From Acanthosoma haemorrhoidale (taxonomy: Eukaryota > Arthropoda > Insecta > Hemiptera > Acanthosomatidae): a stretch of DNA of 64,000 bases. The stretch is from positions 121,435,827 to 121,499,826 of the forward strand of contig OV884013.1 in the NCBI GenBank assembly GCA_930367205.1, read 5' to 3'. The notes below the pieces were generated by a model that saw only the letters and a list, made by a program, of their open reading frames with translations, had not been told where the DNA came from and ran no database searches. The first letter of the stretch is position 1. Each line of letters starts with the position of its first letter. The position numbers and the translations under genes are program-made. Below, in pieces: positions 11,723-23,433 of the stretch.

Positions 11723-13445
11723 ATTAAACAAAAAATTAGTAAATTAAAAAAATAAAATGAAATATAGCTGCATTGGTGAAAACGGTGTGTTTCAATTGTA
11801 AACTGTTTTAATAATTTGGCTTACCGACTTTTTCTAGTTTCTGTTACACAATACCTGTTATGAATAAAGGAGTGCTCAGCTGACTATATGGTTGGATGGA
11901 ACCAACACCTTCGGTTCGAATAAACAGAGGAAATGTTTGATAATAAGTTATATCCGAGAGCACACCCACCGTTGGAGTTAACACTCCGAAGTTATCCCGC
12001 CGGGTTGAGTAATTGCTCATAAAGTTTCCATTAGAGAGAAAATAGCTCACGGGGGGGGGGGGGTTTATGAGCTGTTAACTGTAACTAGATAAAACTAGCG
12101 AGCTACCCTTTACAAGCTATGGCGGCATAAGTATGTATACACAAAATGTTTCTACGCCATGAGTAAGTAATTTTTGTCCAAACAGTTACCTTCATTAGGG
12201 CATAGGGGGGGGCATCAGGATAACAAATTTGCATCCTAGCACAACCTTGCCTTTCAATTATATCGCTGGAAATCGATTGGCTTAGAAGAAAAAAAATAAA
12301 TGGAAATATTTTATAGTGCAATTCCAGATGAGTTTTTAAAAATGATTTCTTGATACTTTGAGGCATAACTATCCAATTGACTCTAAGATACCTCATGAAG
12401 AGTATATATGTTCAAAAAAACCTTTACTATAGAACATCAGAGAAAAAATACCATACTTTTCACTGGCATAAATAAAACAAATATTGAGACACTCATTCGA
12501 AATCTATTTTAAATATTAAGTAAATTATTTTTGTTTGATACTACTTTGAATAAATTAATAATTCCAACTAATTAGCATATGTAATCGGATGATTCTTATT
12601 TGATAAAAATAATAATTTCTTGAAAACTCAACTATTAAGAAATATCCACGTTCGATGTGAAAATACGCCCTTAATTCAATTGAATAATTTTAAATGTAAT
12701 TATTGAATAAGCTTGAAATAAATGAGCTGGCAGATAATTGCGCAATTTAGTTAATGTGCAGGTAAATACCGTGGGTATATGAGTCAATGTAAAGTCGGGC
12801 GTTGGTGTACGAATAGGCCAGTCTTGTTCGTAGATGTCCGTTTTGATGACTTTTGAAGCAGATGTTCAGTTGAAAACAGCTGTAGATGAGAGCCAGGTTG
12901 ATGAATGATATTAAACGATTGATGATAAAATATGATTCAACTCGTTAGTGACTTGCACAAACAATAAAAACAATTTCAACAATGTTCTGACTAATATAAA
13001 TGAACAAATGACACACTAAAACATTTGTTCAAGACAACTGTCAAAGGCTCACTACGTACTTAATCTATTCCAGATAATTACACTCGAACATGTAAAATAA
13101 ATAAAGCTTAAATACTCTATAGAAAATATTAGATAACCGCACCCCGATAAAGACAAAAGTGAATGATCCGATATCTGTAACTGGAATAAACGGCAATTCG
13201 ACACCGTGGCGAGAACTCGAAATCCCACAGGACCACTTCCTCGTGATGTAATGTAACTAGTATTTACAATCGTTATAATTTGGCAGTAGCTATGAAGAGG
13301 TTAGCAATGATACGAAAACAAAAGGAAATATATTTAATAATGGTAGCAAATTCTTCCGTCACTCATCAGAAACAGTTGACTCTAAATAAATAACAGCCTA
13401 GCTTTGTTAAATGGAAAAAAATAGTAATACGAAGCCGTATTTTTA
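11723..13445. other. Unique AT-rich sequence with a 13-G run
   Basis: G13 at 12051-12063. A 97-codon minus-strand frame at 12103-12396 has no recognisable domain. No repeat match to other parts of the window was noticed. Confidence 0.5.
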
Positions 13446-14136
13446 ACATTTCTCTAATCATTTTACTAACAAAATAGAAAAAGTACGACAAAGGTCTTAC
13501 CGGCTTTCGCACTTGCTAACCTCACCCAACCTGTCGCTGCGTCTCAAACTGATATATAAATGTGTCCGCCGGCCAGCTCTGCTGTACGGTGCCCCGCTAT
13601 TTACCCACTTGACGGAAAATACAGCCAAATGTCTCCAACACTTCCAGAATGGGATCATGCGAAAAGTGGTCTGACCTCTCTCGAGAGGTTAAAGAACGCC
13701 GACCTGCACCCGTAGCTTGGTGTGCCGTCGGTGGGTGAGTTCATCCGCCGGAGACACGTCAAGTTTTTTGACTCGTTGCAGCACCTGACAAACCCAGCGT
13801 TTAACACTATGACCCCACCACCCCTCCCGCATCGATGGCAACAACCTGTCGTGGAAAAATTAGGTTAAGAATTAGTATGTAAGTTAGTTTTAAGTTTGAT
13901 CAAAAACGTGAGCCCCTTCACCATTATTAGTCACTTCAGTCCAGTCACGTATAATGTATATAATTATAATTGGTTATTTATTATATAATTTTTATAAAAT
14001 AACAAAACCTGTATATAATGTAGCGACGCTGCAGGAAATACAAAAATAATTTGTAAATAGATTCGCCTGAGGATATATAATTATATATAAGCATCTGTAA
14101 ATTTAAAGGGGCTATGAAAGAAAAAAATAAAAGAAA
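13446..14136 (+). mobile_element. Family B LINE, near-complete 3' portion
   Basis: Plus-strand copy that runs from the RT thumb region through the whole 3' UTR to an A-rich tail (AAAGAAAAAAATAAAAGAAA near 14117-14136). The coding part (13470-13866) has frameshifts, for example loss of bases near 13670 where other copies read GIMRKVVRHTSL. The downstream box ATTATATACAGGTTTTGTTA recurs in the other family B tails, here as its complement near 14000. Confidence 0.85.
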
Positions 14137-14639
14137 ATATGTAAGTACTAAAATATGAAATTCTAGGGTTGTTTTTTGGGGGGAAGTTTTTTTATTATTT
14201 TTGAATATATAAACTTTCAACTAAAAAAAATGTTGTGGTCCCTTTGAGTTTATTTTTGATAGTGGGCTGTGACTGTTAACCATGTTAACGATCTGATCTG
14301 GCGATAAATAGGATATGCAAATGACGAAGATACGTACTCCAATGTGAATATCAATAAGCCTAAAATTAGGATTTCCCATTCGGCTTGCACATCATCGGTC
14401 GGGTCCATGCAGCGACTCTAATTGCCCCCCCCTTCGTGTTGATGTTAATGGCCCGTATAAATATTCAATGGATGTAAATCCCCGCTGCAGCCTCGGCCAG
14501 CGTAGCCAATGTCTTTAATCTTCAATGGCCCGTGGTTCCGGGCGTACTTTAATAGTCGTACAAACCCATGAAAAATTGTTCAAACAATTCTACATCAAGC
14601 GTAATGGAAGTATATGGAAGTGACTCTACATACGATCGG
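14137..14639. promoter_or_regulatory. Non-repetitive block, possible regulatory DNA
   Basis: The stretch 14420-14560 is less AT-rich, not repeated elsewhere in the window, and contains several TTAATGG- and CAATGG-type motifs within 120 bp. Such complexity inside a repeat-filled AT-rich interval could reflect a cis-regulatory element, but no conservation data are available here and no function is claimed. Confidence 0.2.
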
Positions 14640-14960
14640 ACAACATATTATATCATCCAGCTCAAAATCATGGCGTTCCTTGTTCCTCAGCTGCTGGAAT
14701 GAAGTCGGGCCACTTTCTTGAGTATCCCGTTTTGAAATTGTTTGAGTCGCTTGACTAAGAGTGGTGCACCGTACAGCGGAGCCGGCCGGAGTATAATCTC
14801 ATAAATCACAAGCTTGAGGCGCAAAGATAGATAATTGGAAGACAGTAAGTGTGTAAGCCTGTAAGAATTCGTACGTGCTTGTTTTAACTTCCTCGCCACA
14901 TCTTAGATGCCTCGTCATCTAATTAATTCTATAACGGGTCTATGGTCCTTTGTATTGGTA
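14640..14960 (-). pseudogene. Reverse transcriptase C-terminal fragment, third LINE lineage
   Basis: The minus-strand frame 14687-14899 reads ARKLKQARTNSYRLTHLL, then LRLKLVIYEIILRPAPLYGA, then LKQFQNGILKKVARL. It follows the same plan as family B (LSLRLKLIYKCILRPALLYG ... QHFQNGIMRKVVRHTS) but is far too different to be the same element. It is the RT C-terminus of a related non-LTR retrotransposon. No catalytic palm residues, no tail and no target duplication are visible. Confidence 0.7.
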
Positions 14961-15386
14961 AATGGCGTAGGTACCTTCTGGAGGAGAGCTTTTCAACAAA
15001 CGAATTGTACTTCGTCAAAAATGAACTTGAAAGATAGGCCTAGGTGTCTATAGTATGCTAAAACTGGAGACCACGAGAACACTTATAGAAAGTTGCTGCG
15101 ATCACTTGAAGAACAGAACGTGCTGAGAACAAGCACTTGTATTGTACTCCATTTTCCCAAGATCATAGTGCTCGTTCTGGGGGCATTTCGAAGCCAACTT
15201 CGTAGACAAATTGGAAAATGAGAGGTACATTTCTTTGTCCACAAACGGAAGATGGACAGGCGCATCTCAACACCTTCACGTAATAAGACACCTCACAAGT
15301 CAGGAGGAGACGAGACCAAATCCTAGAATTCGCATTCGAAGACATATTGCTCAGAGCTTTCTGGCCTAATTGTATGGTCTATGGTA
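14961..15386. other. Unique sequence, nothing recognised
   Basis: Moderate complexity. Short minus-strand frames at 15083-15345 overlap each other in different frames and match nothing I know. Confidence 0.45.
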
Positions 15387-16155
15387 CAGTGGAATCCCGA
15401 TATTTCGTATCCCGATTATTCGTATTTCCGGCTAGTTCGTACAAATTTGCCGGTCCCCAGAGAAAATTCCGGTAAGTGGTATAAAAAAAATGCATTTCAG
15501 TCCCCTCGGTAATTCGTATTATTTTTATGCTCGAGGTCACTTAAAACGTCTCATAATACGTATTTCCAGCTTAAAAACTTCGTTAATTCGTACTGTTTCA
15601 AGAAAGGGAAAGAGGACAGTGAGAGACCAGAGAGCAGAATGAGTGGGAGATAAATGGTTTCTATGATACCAAGTAATCCCTTCTAAAGAAGCGAAAGGGA
15701 GAGTAAGTGAGAGAGACGAGAAGACATTTTAGATCCATCTGTGGACGTTGATGGTGAAGATTACTGCTAAAGTTGCTAAACAATACGTGAACAACGTGCG
15801 CCATTTTTTAGCAATATCAGATGTTGGTAATGAGGCATTTTTTGCTCTGAACACTCCTGACAAAGGAATTGACAATTCCCGTCTGCAAGGATTGCGTCAA
15901 AAAAAAACCGGATTTTTTTCGTACAAATGATTGGTGTTTATTAAAACTAGAACATAAGTATATACATATTTTTTATTGCATGAATCGTTTATGGTTTAGT
16001 TTAGTATTAAGCAGTGTATATTGCATAGTTTTTATCCTTACTACATTGTAGATACTTCTTAATACATACATGCTTGCATTAATACGTTTTGTACTCCCGA
16101 TAATTCGTACCAAACTTTCAGTCCTTAGACAATACGAATTATCGGGATTCTACTG
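15387..16155 (+). mobile_element. Pogo/Tigger-type transposon, internally deleted copy 1
   Basis: A 769-bp element with inverted termini CAGTGGAATCCCGATA (start) and the complement of CAGTAGAATCCCGATA (end), flanked by TA at 15385-15386 and 16156-16157. The CAGT start and TA duplication are the signature of pogo/Tigger elements. Both subterminal regions carry repeated ATTCGTA motifs. Only the C-terminal tail of the transposase remains. Confidence 0.88.
15748..15945 (+). pseudogene. Tigger-type transposase C-terminal tail, frameshifted
   Basis: The frame from 15748 reads KITAKVAKQYVNNVRHFLAI and IDNSRLQGLRQKK. A frameshift within a run of A at 15900-15907 then changes the expected ending ITDFFRTND (seen intact at 19732) into TGFFSYK. 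Short C-terminal tails ending in a KITDFF-like motif are common in Tigger transposases. The DDE catalytic domain and the N-terminal DNA-binding domain are missing. Confidence 0.7.
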
Positions 16156-16928
16156 TAGTACCAACACGGACTAATTTTTCAAAATTGTAAAGCTATTAGG
16201 AATAAGATTTTTCCATACATTGCTGTCAGTAGGAAGATACAAAAATGTTACGAAATTTTTGTATCATGGTGCTCTACAGACGAAGCTAAATCCAATCACT
16301 AAATTGCCTGTTATATTGCTGAGATGTTTGTTCCCTTCTGTAGGAGGTGGTAATTTCATCGATGTAACAGGGTTATCCGCTTCTAAAGGTGTATTAACAC
16401 AGGCCTTGGCTGCCTATCTAATTTCAAGTTTGATCACCGTTCATCGCGAACTTGTGTCCTTATTTATCGGCAAGCTCTCTTGAACGGGGGCTCAACTTTG
16501 GACGGCTCATTACCTTTAAGTCAACCTTCAAACACCTACTCTTATCAATATCTTCAAATTATGAGTAACAAAAAAAATAGTTTCTTAAATGCTACTAATT
16601 CTTAATGAACTATTAAATATTTTGATTTTATTGAATATTTCTAAGTTAACTAAATATAGCTATAGTACTGACCCCTGTTTCACGTTATATAATCTAATGG
16701 TTCAGATCAGAACTTATAATCTCAAATACCTTTTGAGTCTTGGAAAGCTTTTAAGTTAAGAGAGTTAGTTGAAGACACATTAATTAACATAGAACAAGCC
16801 ATTTTAACTCACATTTATAAAAAACAACATGGACTTAAAAGGTCTATAGTGGTCTTTCTAAAAGAGAACAGGCTTCCCCTAGCTTACAGTATAAATATAT
16901 TACCTAATATGACGCAATAAGATTTTGT
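16156..16928. other. Unique AT-rich sequence
   Basis: An 87-codon plus-strand frame at 16220-16483 (starts MLSVGRYKNVTKFLYHG) has no recognisable domain. Nothing else seen. Confidence 0.4.
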
Positions 16929-16939
16929 AATAAATTATT

Positions 16940-17300
16940 TTTTATATATATATATATATATATAACTTCTTTATTGTGCTAAAATTACAATATGACTTAT
17001 TAGGCAATAAGTAGTTGAGATAAATGATCTCATTCATACCATATTTACAATTCATCATTCACTCGCTCATTCATACAATATTTACAAACAGCCCAGAGGC
17101 CTCCCAAATCCACATGGTTGTTACCTCCCTCGCGTGCGAAGGAAGAAGCGGAGTCTTGGGAAGTCCCCCACACTCCTTTGTCAGGTCACTCATTTATAGC
17201 AGGTCACGAGGCCACTGCCGTTCAAGTCTCCCAGGAGGATTATAGGGATGAGTGGCGCAGTGCAATGACTGTGCTATATTCGAAAGAGGAAGCGGAGTAA
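16940..17300 (-). mobile_element. Family A LINE, 3' UTR copy with 11-bp target duplication
   Basis: Minus-strand copy between perfect repeats AATAAATTATT at 16929-16939 and 17301-17311. A TA microsatellite (about 16943-16964) occupies the place of the poly(A) tail. Part of the 3' UTR is deleted around 17185. The 5' end near 17280-17300 contains a short extra repeat of 3' UTR sequence (CGAAAGAGGAAGCGGAGT), so it was rearranged during or before insertion. Confidence 0.88.
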
Positions 17301-17311
17301 AATAAATTATT

Positions 17312-17544
17312 AAACAAAAACTCCATCACATAATATTTTCAAAGAGTGTTTAGCAAACGGTATAAAGAACAACTAACGTGGACTTGTACTGGCCTGCAAT
17401 CCAACTATTTATGACAATGTAGAAGTTTTTGAAAAATACTTATCTTGCTCTAATCGATATTTAAGTGCAAAGAAGTGAATTTACCTTCAAAATAAAAATA
17501 TTTTCATGATATAAATTCATTAATAAGATATTCATTAAGCTTTC
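17312..17544. other. Possible fragment related to the neighbouring foldback element
   Basis: Segments such as TGGACTTGTACTGGCCTGC (17380) and GACAATGTAGAA (17413) resemble sequences inside the foldback element at about 17690 and 17836 in the same order, so this may be a diverged partial copy. Similarity judged by eye. Confidence 0.35.
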
Positions 17545-18555
17545 ATTGCTGTTTTCTGAGCACACCTCTCTCCATTGCGAATTGACTAGTTCTATAATTG
17601 GCGATGATTCTAAGATTCGCGTTAGCAAATCTGATAACCTCCGTCTAGTTCGATGTAGTATTGATCAGTGGTACAAAGGTCTGAACCGCGGACTTGTCCG
17701 GACCTGCCCAGCCAGCTGTTTCCAGCAATTACAACAAAGTGTTCAGCAATTATTTACACTTTTCCTCTAATACTATTATTTGTGAATGCGTACATGTAAG
17801 TAGTATTATTATTGTATTTGTCCAATAAATGTTCAGGACAATGTAGAATATTTTTGAAATTACAATTACCACTTTACGTGGTATAATTTTTATTTATGAT
17901 GAAGTAATCAATTGATTTAAATAAATTCTTATAAAATAACGAACTAGTTCTAATTTATGGCGTGCTTATTAAAAATACGTTATAAAATGGCACAAATTCA
18001 CTAATGTAATGTGAAGTAACCATTCGTTTCCTTTTGAAAATTAACGTGTCTCCATTTCATGTTCGTTAACAGTCCATAAGTGTATGTTGATTGATAAAAA
18101 TTGTAAAATACTTTATAAAATGCATAAATTTTAGTATTACATATTAGGATATTAGCACAGGTTTAAAGTTGGATAAACTGGATAAATTAAAAAAAAAAAA
18201 AAATCATACTTAAATAATTATATTACTTTGTGAAGAGTTTAAATAATTACTGAAGTATTACGCACTATCTGAAACAGCTGGGCTTCTGGTTCGCACAGGT
18301 TCGTGGATTTGACCTTCGTACCTCCGGCTAAAGTTCCCTCCAGTTCCCAATTCTACTTCGAGCCGGTCGCATGATATATTTGCTAACGTTCCTTTGTGAA
18401 ATTACCTTAGTTTTGTACCGATATCTTATTACGCGATATTAAATCATTGTTTTACAATGTATTATACATCTATTAACATTTAAATTGGGACCCTTGTGAG
18501 TTATCTAGCTTGTCTCTTCGCAATGGAGAGAGAGGTGTGCTCAGAAAACAGCAAT
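17545..18555. mobile_element. Long inverted-repeat (foldback-type) element
   Basis: The terminal inverted repeats 17545-17580 and 18518-18555 match nearly perfectly (core GCTGTTTTCTGAGCACACCT), differing by two extra bases in an AG run. Weaker inverted similarity continues inward: 17610-17730 against about 18265-18400, with GTTAGCAAAT and CAGCTGTTTC on one arm and their complements on the other. Each arm is therefore about 230-290 bp around an AT-rich centre (17780-18240). No transposase frame is present, so the element is non-autonomous. I could not identify a target duplication. Confidence 0.75.
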
Positions 18556-18987
18556 AAAAGGTCAGTGAATTTGTATCATTCTGTTTTTGATGTGTTTTAA
18601 TTAACATGTCATAGATTAAAAGCTTTATTGCTTATTTTATACGTAACATTTATTTTTATAGACTTGAATACCAATTACGGCTTATAATTATATCTCTAAA
18701 TGGTAAATCGGAGAACACAAAAAAATAAATTTATATTAACGATATTAAAATAACTTTATAATAGCATACCTTAATTAGACATGTATGTATGAAATATTTA
18801 AAACATTTATGTCTACTTTGATTATTATACATTACATGGGTTCGAATTTGCGGGTTTTTCTATAATATATGATATTAATCAAAACGTACTCCGTAGGCCG
18901 GAATGTTGAGTAACGTTTGAAACCTTCAAGTATGGCAACTACTCCCAGTAAACAAATACTAACTTGGTGTTCTCATTTTTTTGAAGG
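18556..18987. other. Unique AT-rich sequence
   Basis: Nothing recognised. Confidence 0.5.
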
Positions 18988-19035
18988 CAGTTAAATGATC
19001 TTGTAGAGGAGAGTCTTTAATCAATATTTCTTTTT
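18988..19035. repeat. Family C repeat, short end fragment
   Basis: GTTAAATGATCTTGTAGAGG and the following GAGAGTCTTTAA match the left boundary of the family C repeats at 29289 and 30357. The match fades after about 40 bp, 20 bp before the pogo-type element begins. Confidence 0.6.
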
Positions 19036-19055
19036 GAAGTAATAAGATCAATATA

Positions 19056-20002
19056 CAGTGGAATCCCGATATTTCGTATTTCCGGCTAATTCGTACAAAT
19101 TTGCTGGTACTCAGAGAAAATCCCGGTAAGTGGTATAAAAACAATTTCAGTCCCCTCGGTAATTCGTATTATTTTTTAGGCTCGAGGTCACTTAAAACGT
19201 CTTATAATACGTATTTCCAGCTTAAAAACCTCGTTAATTCGTACTGTTTCAAGAAAGGGGAAGAGGACAGTGAGAGACCAGAGTGCAGAATGAGTGCGAG
19301 ATAAATGTTTTCTATGAAATCCCATATGTAATTCGTACTCTGAAAGTTTTAGGAATTGTACTAAGCTTTTCTTTCGTTTCTACAGTTCAGTCTCGTTTTA
19401 ATTATCGTTGTGACACGTTGCCATGCCACCGAAAAAAGTTAGCCTCTCTTTTAAAGAGAAACGACAAATCATAAACGCCGTGACCAGTGGCTTTAATTTA
19501 AGCAAATTGACGTATCCAAGCATTTTAACGTCCCTCGTTCCACGATCACATCAATCCTGAAGAACAAGGACAAAATCAATTCCCAGACAACAAGCAGCAA
19601 AGTAAAACGCTTCAAGACTGGTGATTACCCACAACCTGAAGAGAACTTAAAAAAGTTGTTCGCGCAAGCAAGGAATTCAAATGTACCAGTTGGAGGAAAT
19701 ATAAAAAGGGAACAATATCCGTCTGCAAGGATTGCGTCAAAAAAAAATTACGGATTTTTTTCGTACAAATGATTGGTGTTTATTTAATCTAGAACATAAG
19801 TATGTACATATTTTTTATTGCATGTATTGTTTATGTAGTTTAGTACTAAGCAGTGTTTATTGCATAGTTTTTATCCTTACTACATTGTACATACTTCTTA
19901 ATACATACATGTTTGGATTAATACGTCTTTTAAGTGTGTACTCCCGATAATTCGTACCAAACTGTCAGTATCTTGACAATACGAATTATCGGGATTCTAC
20001 AG
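19056..20002 (+). mobile_element. Pogo/Tigger-type transposon, internally deleted copy 2
   Basis: It starts CAGTGGAATCCCGATA after a TA and ends with the inverted counterpart near 20002, where the terminal bases are altered (CTACAG in place of CTACTG). About 947 bp long. It retains the 5' UTR and the N-terminal DNA-binding region of the transposase, then jumps to the C-terminal tail at 19720. Copy 1 (15387) instead lost the N-terminus, so the two arose by independent deletions. Confidence 0.87.
19423..19785 (+). pseudogene. Tigger/pogo transposase: DNA-binding N-terminus fused to C-terminal tail
   Basis: The ATG at 19423 opens MPPKKVSLSFKEKRQIINAV, the first helix of a psq/CENP-B-type helix-turn-helix. 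A one-base-scale frameshift near 19510 moves the reading to NVPRSTITSILKNKDKINSQ, the recognition-helix part (NVPRSTITSILKNK is diagnostic of Tigger transposases). The frame continues to NVPVGGNIKREQ near 19710. The DDE domain is deleted there. The remaining tail, LRQKKITDFFRTND, is the intact version of the C-terminus that is frameshifted in copy 1. Confidence 0.8.
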
Positions 20003-20663
20003 GACTAGGTGATATTTTTTTTGGGATGTATGATGTGCGGTGCGTAGGCTATTACGTTGTTGCCAGTTACAAGAGGGTAGACTTGCAGTAAGTATGTAAG
20101 CAGGTACTTAGAGGGATCTGCGTCCCCGTTGGATTAGGTGCGATACGTACGAGGGATCTGTCGCTAGGCCTGAGGCTGTGGTAATGGCGTTAGTACTAGC
20201 ACAGGCGTGAAATTGGACCCGACGCCGCCAGCTGCACGCCCCTAATCGCTCCGGCTGTCTGTCCCTCGGGGCCAGGATACGCTGGCTATTTAAATTACGC
20301 TCTTATTTGCGGCAGTTTCTCCTCCGATCTCCTTGTTCCAGGTCTGAAGGCGTACTTCCCCTCCCCTGGAATACCAATTTCTCCAGCCCGAGATTGCATA
20401 TTGCTTTTGGATCCTCGCTCTAGGCCTAACGGTGTCATAACGTTCTATAAGTCACTTTTCTTAATGGTCACTTCATTTTTTTTTTTTGTTTTTTAAATAG
20501 ATGACTGTAGAAACGAAGTTTGGGAAATGAAATGCCTTCTGTCTCTGCACTGCTTTATCGATTCATACCTAAGCCATCGATCGGGCTTGATAACCTGTGG
20601 GGAGTTAGAAAATTTTCATTTCCGAGTTCACAATTTTTATTTCGCCTTCCAGTTTTTATCGCT
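20003..20663. other. Non-repetitive, less AT-rich block
   Basis: Positions 20040-20410 are markedly richer in G and C than the surroundings, with several CpG dinucleotides and no long frame or repeat match. It could be an old exon, a promoter-proximal region or regulatory DNA; nothing decides between these. Confidence 0.3.
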
Positions 20664-21595
20664 TCATTGAATAAATCAAGTCTTGTCCACTAGTTTATTT
20701 TAATTCCATTCCTCCATTCTTAATTCCATTATTTTAATTCCATTCCTGTATCCGAGACAGTGAGGATTCCATCTCGACAAACGGCAAAATGTTCCCACCT
20801 TTACCCTCTGCCGCAAGTCCTGTCCACTAGTCTTTTAAATTCGATCCGAGACAGTACGGTATTTAGGCTTCCATCACGACAAACGGCTGACCTGGAACCC
20901 ACATACGAGAATAAGAAGACTAAACGGACGCTTTGGACAATTGTACAGACTACTTTAAAGGACATCCCATCTCTCAATAGAAAATAAATTACTAATCTAC
21001 AAAGTCATACTTAAGCTAATCTGGACATAAGGAATAGCGCTGTGGGGGACAGCCAAAAAGTCGAGCATCCAATCCATTCAATCAAAAGTCCTGAGAACAA
21101 TAGTAAATGCCCCTTATTGCGTCATAGCGATCTTAATATACCTTACATTCTCGAACTCATCCCTTCCAAGTTCATGAAATTCCATAGTAACCTAACCAAC
21201 CGCTCATCCCTATAATCCTCCTTGGAGGCTGAAACGGCAATGGCCTTGTGACCTGCTATAAATGCGTGACAGTGGGAGTCCTGGCAATGGCCAGTTCCTC
21301 CAATCATGTCCTGAGCGTCTGTAGCTCTCGCGCTGTTGGTCAGCCCCCGCTGGCTAGTATCCAGTGATGCGGCTGACTGAGGAGCGTGGGGGACTTCCTG
21401 AGAATCCGCTTCCTCTTACGCATGCTAAGGAGGTGATAACTATGTGGATTTGGGAGGCCTCTGGGCTGTTTGTAAATATTGTATGAATGAGTGAGTGAAT
21501 GATGAATTGTAAGTATGGTATGAATGAGAACATTTGTCTCAATTACTAATTGCCTAATTAGCCAGATTGTAATTTTAGCACAATAAAGAAGTTAT
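20664..21595 (+). mobile_element. Family A LINE copy with internal duplication in the RT part
   Basis: Plus-strand copy that ends in the AATAAAG signal near 21585 without a long poly(A). Its first 200 bp are rearranged: a segment covering the RT motifs SETVRYLGFHLDKR and the preceding CRKSC-type sequence appears twice (about 20664-20820 and 20817-20890). The first copy has lost the RYLG part. Downstream it reads the usual TSHLSI / ILKLIWT / ELWGTAKKS order with frameshifts. Minus-strand frames in the 3' UTR (21354-21542) are artefacts. Confidence 0.82.
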
Positions 21596-23059
21596 TTATA
21601 TATCATTAAATAAAATGTCAAATTACCCTGACTTGGCTCCGTATACCTTTATAGAATCTTACCGTCAGAAAGTTCTGGCTACCTACAGGATCATTCTTCT
21701 TCACCTTCTACCGCCCGAGAAGACAATGCCATGAAAAAAAAAGGGGGGATAGAGCAACTTCCTTTACTTATTGCCGAGCTCGAAAAGAGAGGCCCAACTT
21801 TCGTTGGAGTTCAGGAAACCGTCGTTCTGATTTTTCCCCATACCGAATAAATTCTTAAATACAGAAACTCAAAAAGAATTTAGAAAATGCCCAAAACTAA
21901 AATAAAGAATTATTTTTGGGTCAAGGCAATACTCTATTACTTATATATATATATATTTTTTCATGCGTTTAAAAAATCTTTTTCAGTGAACGAGATAGTT
22001 AAAGCACATATATAATAAATAAAAAGAACCTTTGTTCAAAAATACAAATTACTTTTTTTTAAAATATAGAATCTGGCGGAAAGACCGAACCTTTGCTTCT
22101 ACCTTTAATTGTCTTTATGTATACTCACAAGAGCACAATTTTGGATAAAATTAATGGTATTAAGCACAAAAAAATTATCAAATATGTTGAAAAAATACGA
22201 GACAACTAATCCTAGGATTACATATATGATAAAGCAAAAGCAAAATAGAAAATTAAATGAAATGGTACGGTATACAATATCTTCAATAAAACAGAAATTT
22301 TATCCATGGGAACTATTTTCTAGAATAAAGATAAGGGGGTTAACTATGACAATTTCGAGGATTTTAAAATTACCTTATTTTGTTCTAAGTAGCACTTTTC
22401 AAGAATATATACGATAAAATGCGTCTTGCGGGTTTATTTTGTACCATGCGTGGTAGTGAGGTATTATTGAGAAAATACTTAGTCCTTGTCGAGATGAAAT
22501 ATAAAAGAAGATAAGCTTGAATATTTATATATATATAATATTTTCAGCAAGCACAAGTCTAGAAAAACGAACGATTAGGTGCGGATGAGGACATGTAAGA
22601 TCGGGATTAGTTCGGGAATTAATGACCTACACGATAGGGACAATATTTGCAAGAAAAAATGTTAGCTAATATTCGTTATTCAACATTCGACAAGAAATTG
22701 CGAGAAATAAATTACTTTGTATGGTCATGGACCCCGTCGTTTAGAAAAAGCAGAGTGGAAACTTTGTACTAACAAGGGCGAGAATAGGGCATGCTCCACT
22801 GACACATACAGGGCAGGTTCTATTGTATAATGCTAATATTAACAGACAAAAGCCCACAATAATCCCTAAAATAAATTAGGAACATCACTCTATAAAAATT
22901 AGAAAATGGGAAAATACAATAAAGCATGAGTTTTCTGGTAGGCCCTGATAAGGAGAGGAAATAGGTAAAAGCAATAATATAAACTTTTTGCATGTCTCAA
23001 AAACATTGTGGAGGACTTTTATCTATTAATCTTTAATCTTTTAACAGTTAAAATTACAA
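21596..23059. other. Unique AT-rich sequence
   Basis: A 102-codon plus-strand frame at 22109-22417 (starts MSLCILTRAQFWIKLM) is Lys/Ile-rich, in keeping with its AT-rich DNA, and shows no known domain. Nothing else recognised. Confidence 0.4.
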
Positions 23060-23425
23060 TAATCAAATAGACTGGACTAGGTGATGGGGCTCACCTTCGG
23101 TTTACAGAGAGGGAAAACTTAAAAACTAAAACATAATAGACTAAAGCTTTCCTGCCTCGACAGCGTCCTGTCACCGATGGGGGAACGGAGCGGGAGTTAT
23201 CGTGTTAAATACCGGGTTTGTCATGTACTGTAGTGAGTCTAAAATTTGATATGTCTACGTTGAATGAATTCATGCACCGTACGCAGCTCAAAGATATCGT
23301 GAAGCTCACTAATGCTCCGCTGCTCGAATGAAGTATTTCTGACCACTGGAGGAAATTGAGGACTTGTCCGCCATTTATACAAGGACAGAAATGAGAGAGC
23401 CAATCAGGAATTAGTAGATTTAGTG
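23060..23425 (-). mobile_element. Diverged relative of the family B LINE
   Basis: The minus strand carries the family B C-terminus in recognisable but strongly altered form: DSLQYMTNPVFNTITPAPFP in place of DSLQHLTNPVFNTMTPPPFP, and further upstream LQWSEILHSSSGALVSF where family B has LQHFQNGIMRKVVRHTSLGR. The 3' UTR start (GACTGGACTAGGTGATGGGG) also aligns. It is older than, or a separate subfamily from, the other copies. A pogo-type element begins 9 bp after its right edge. Confidence 0.65.
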
Positions 23426-23433
23426 CTTCTATA

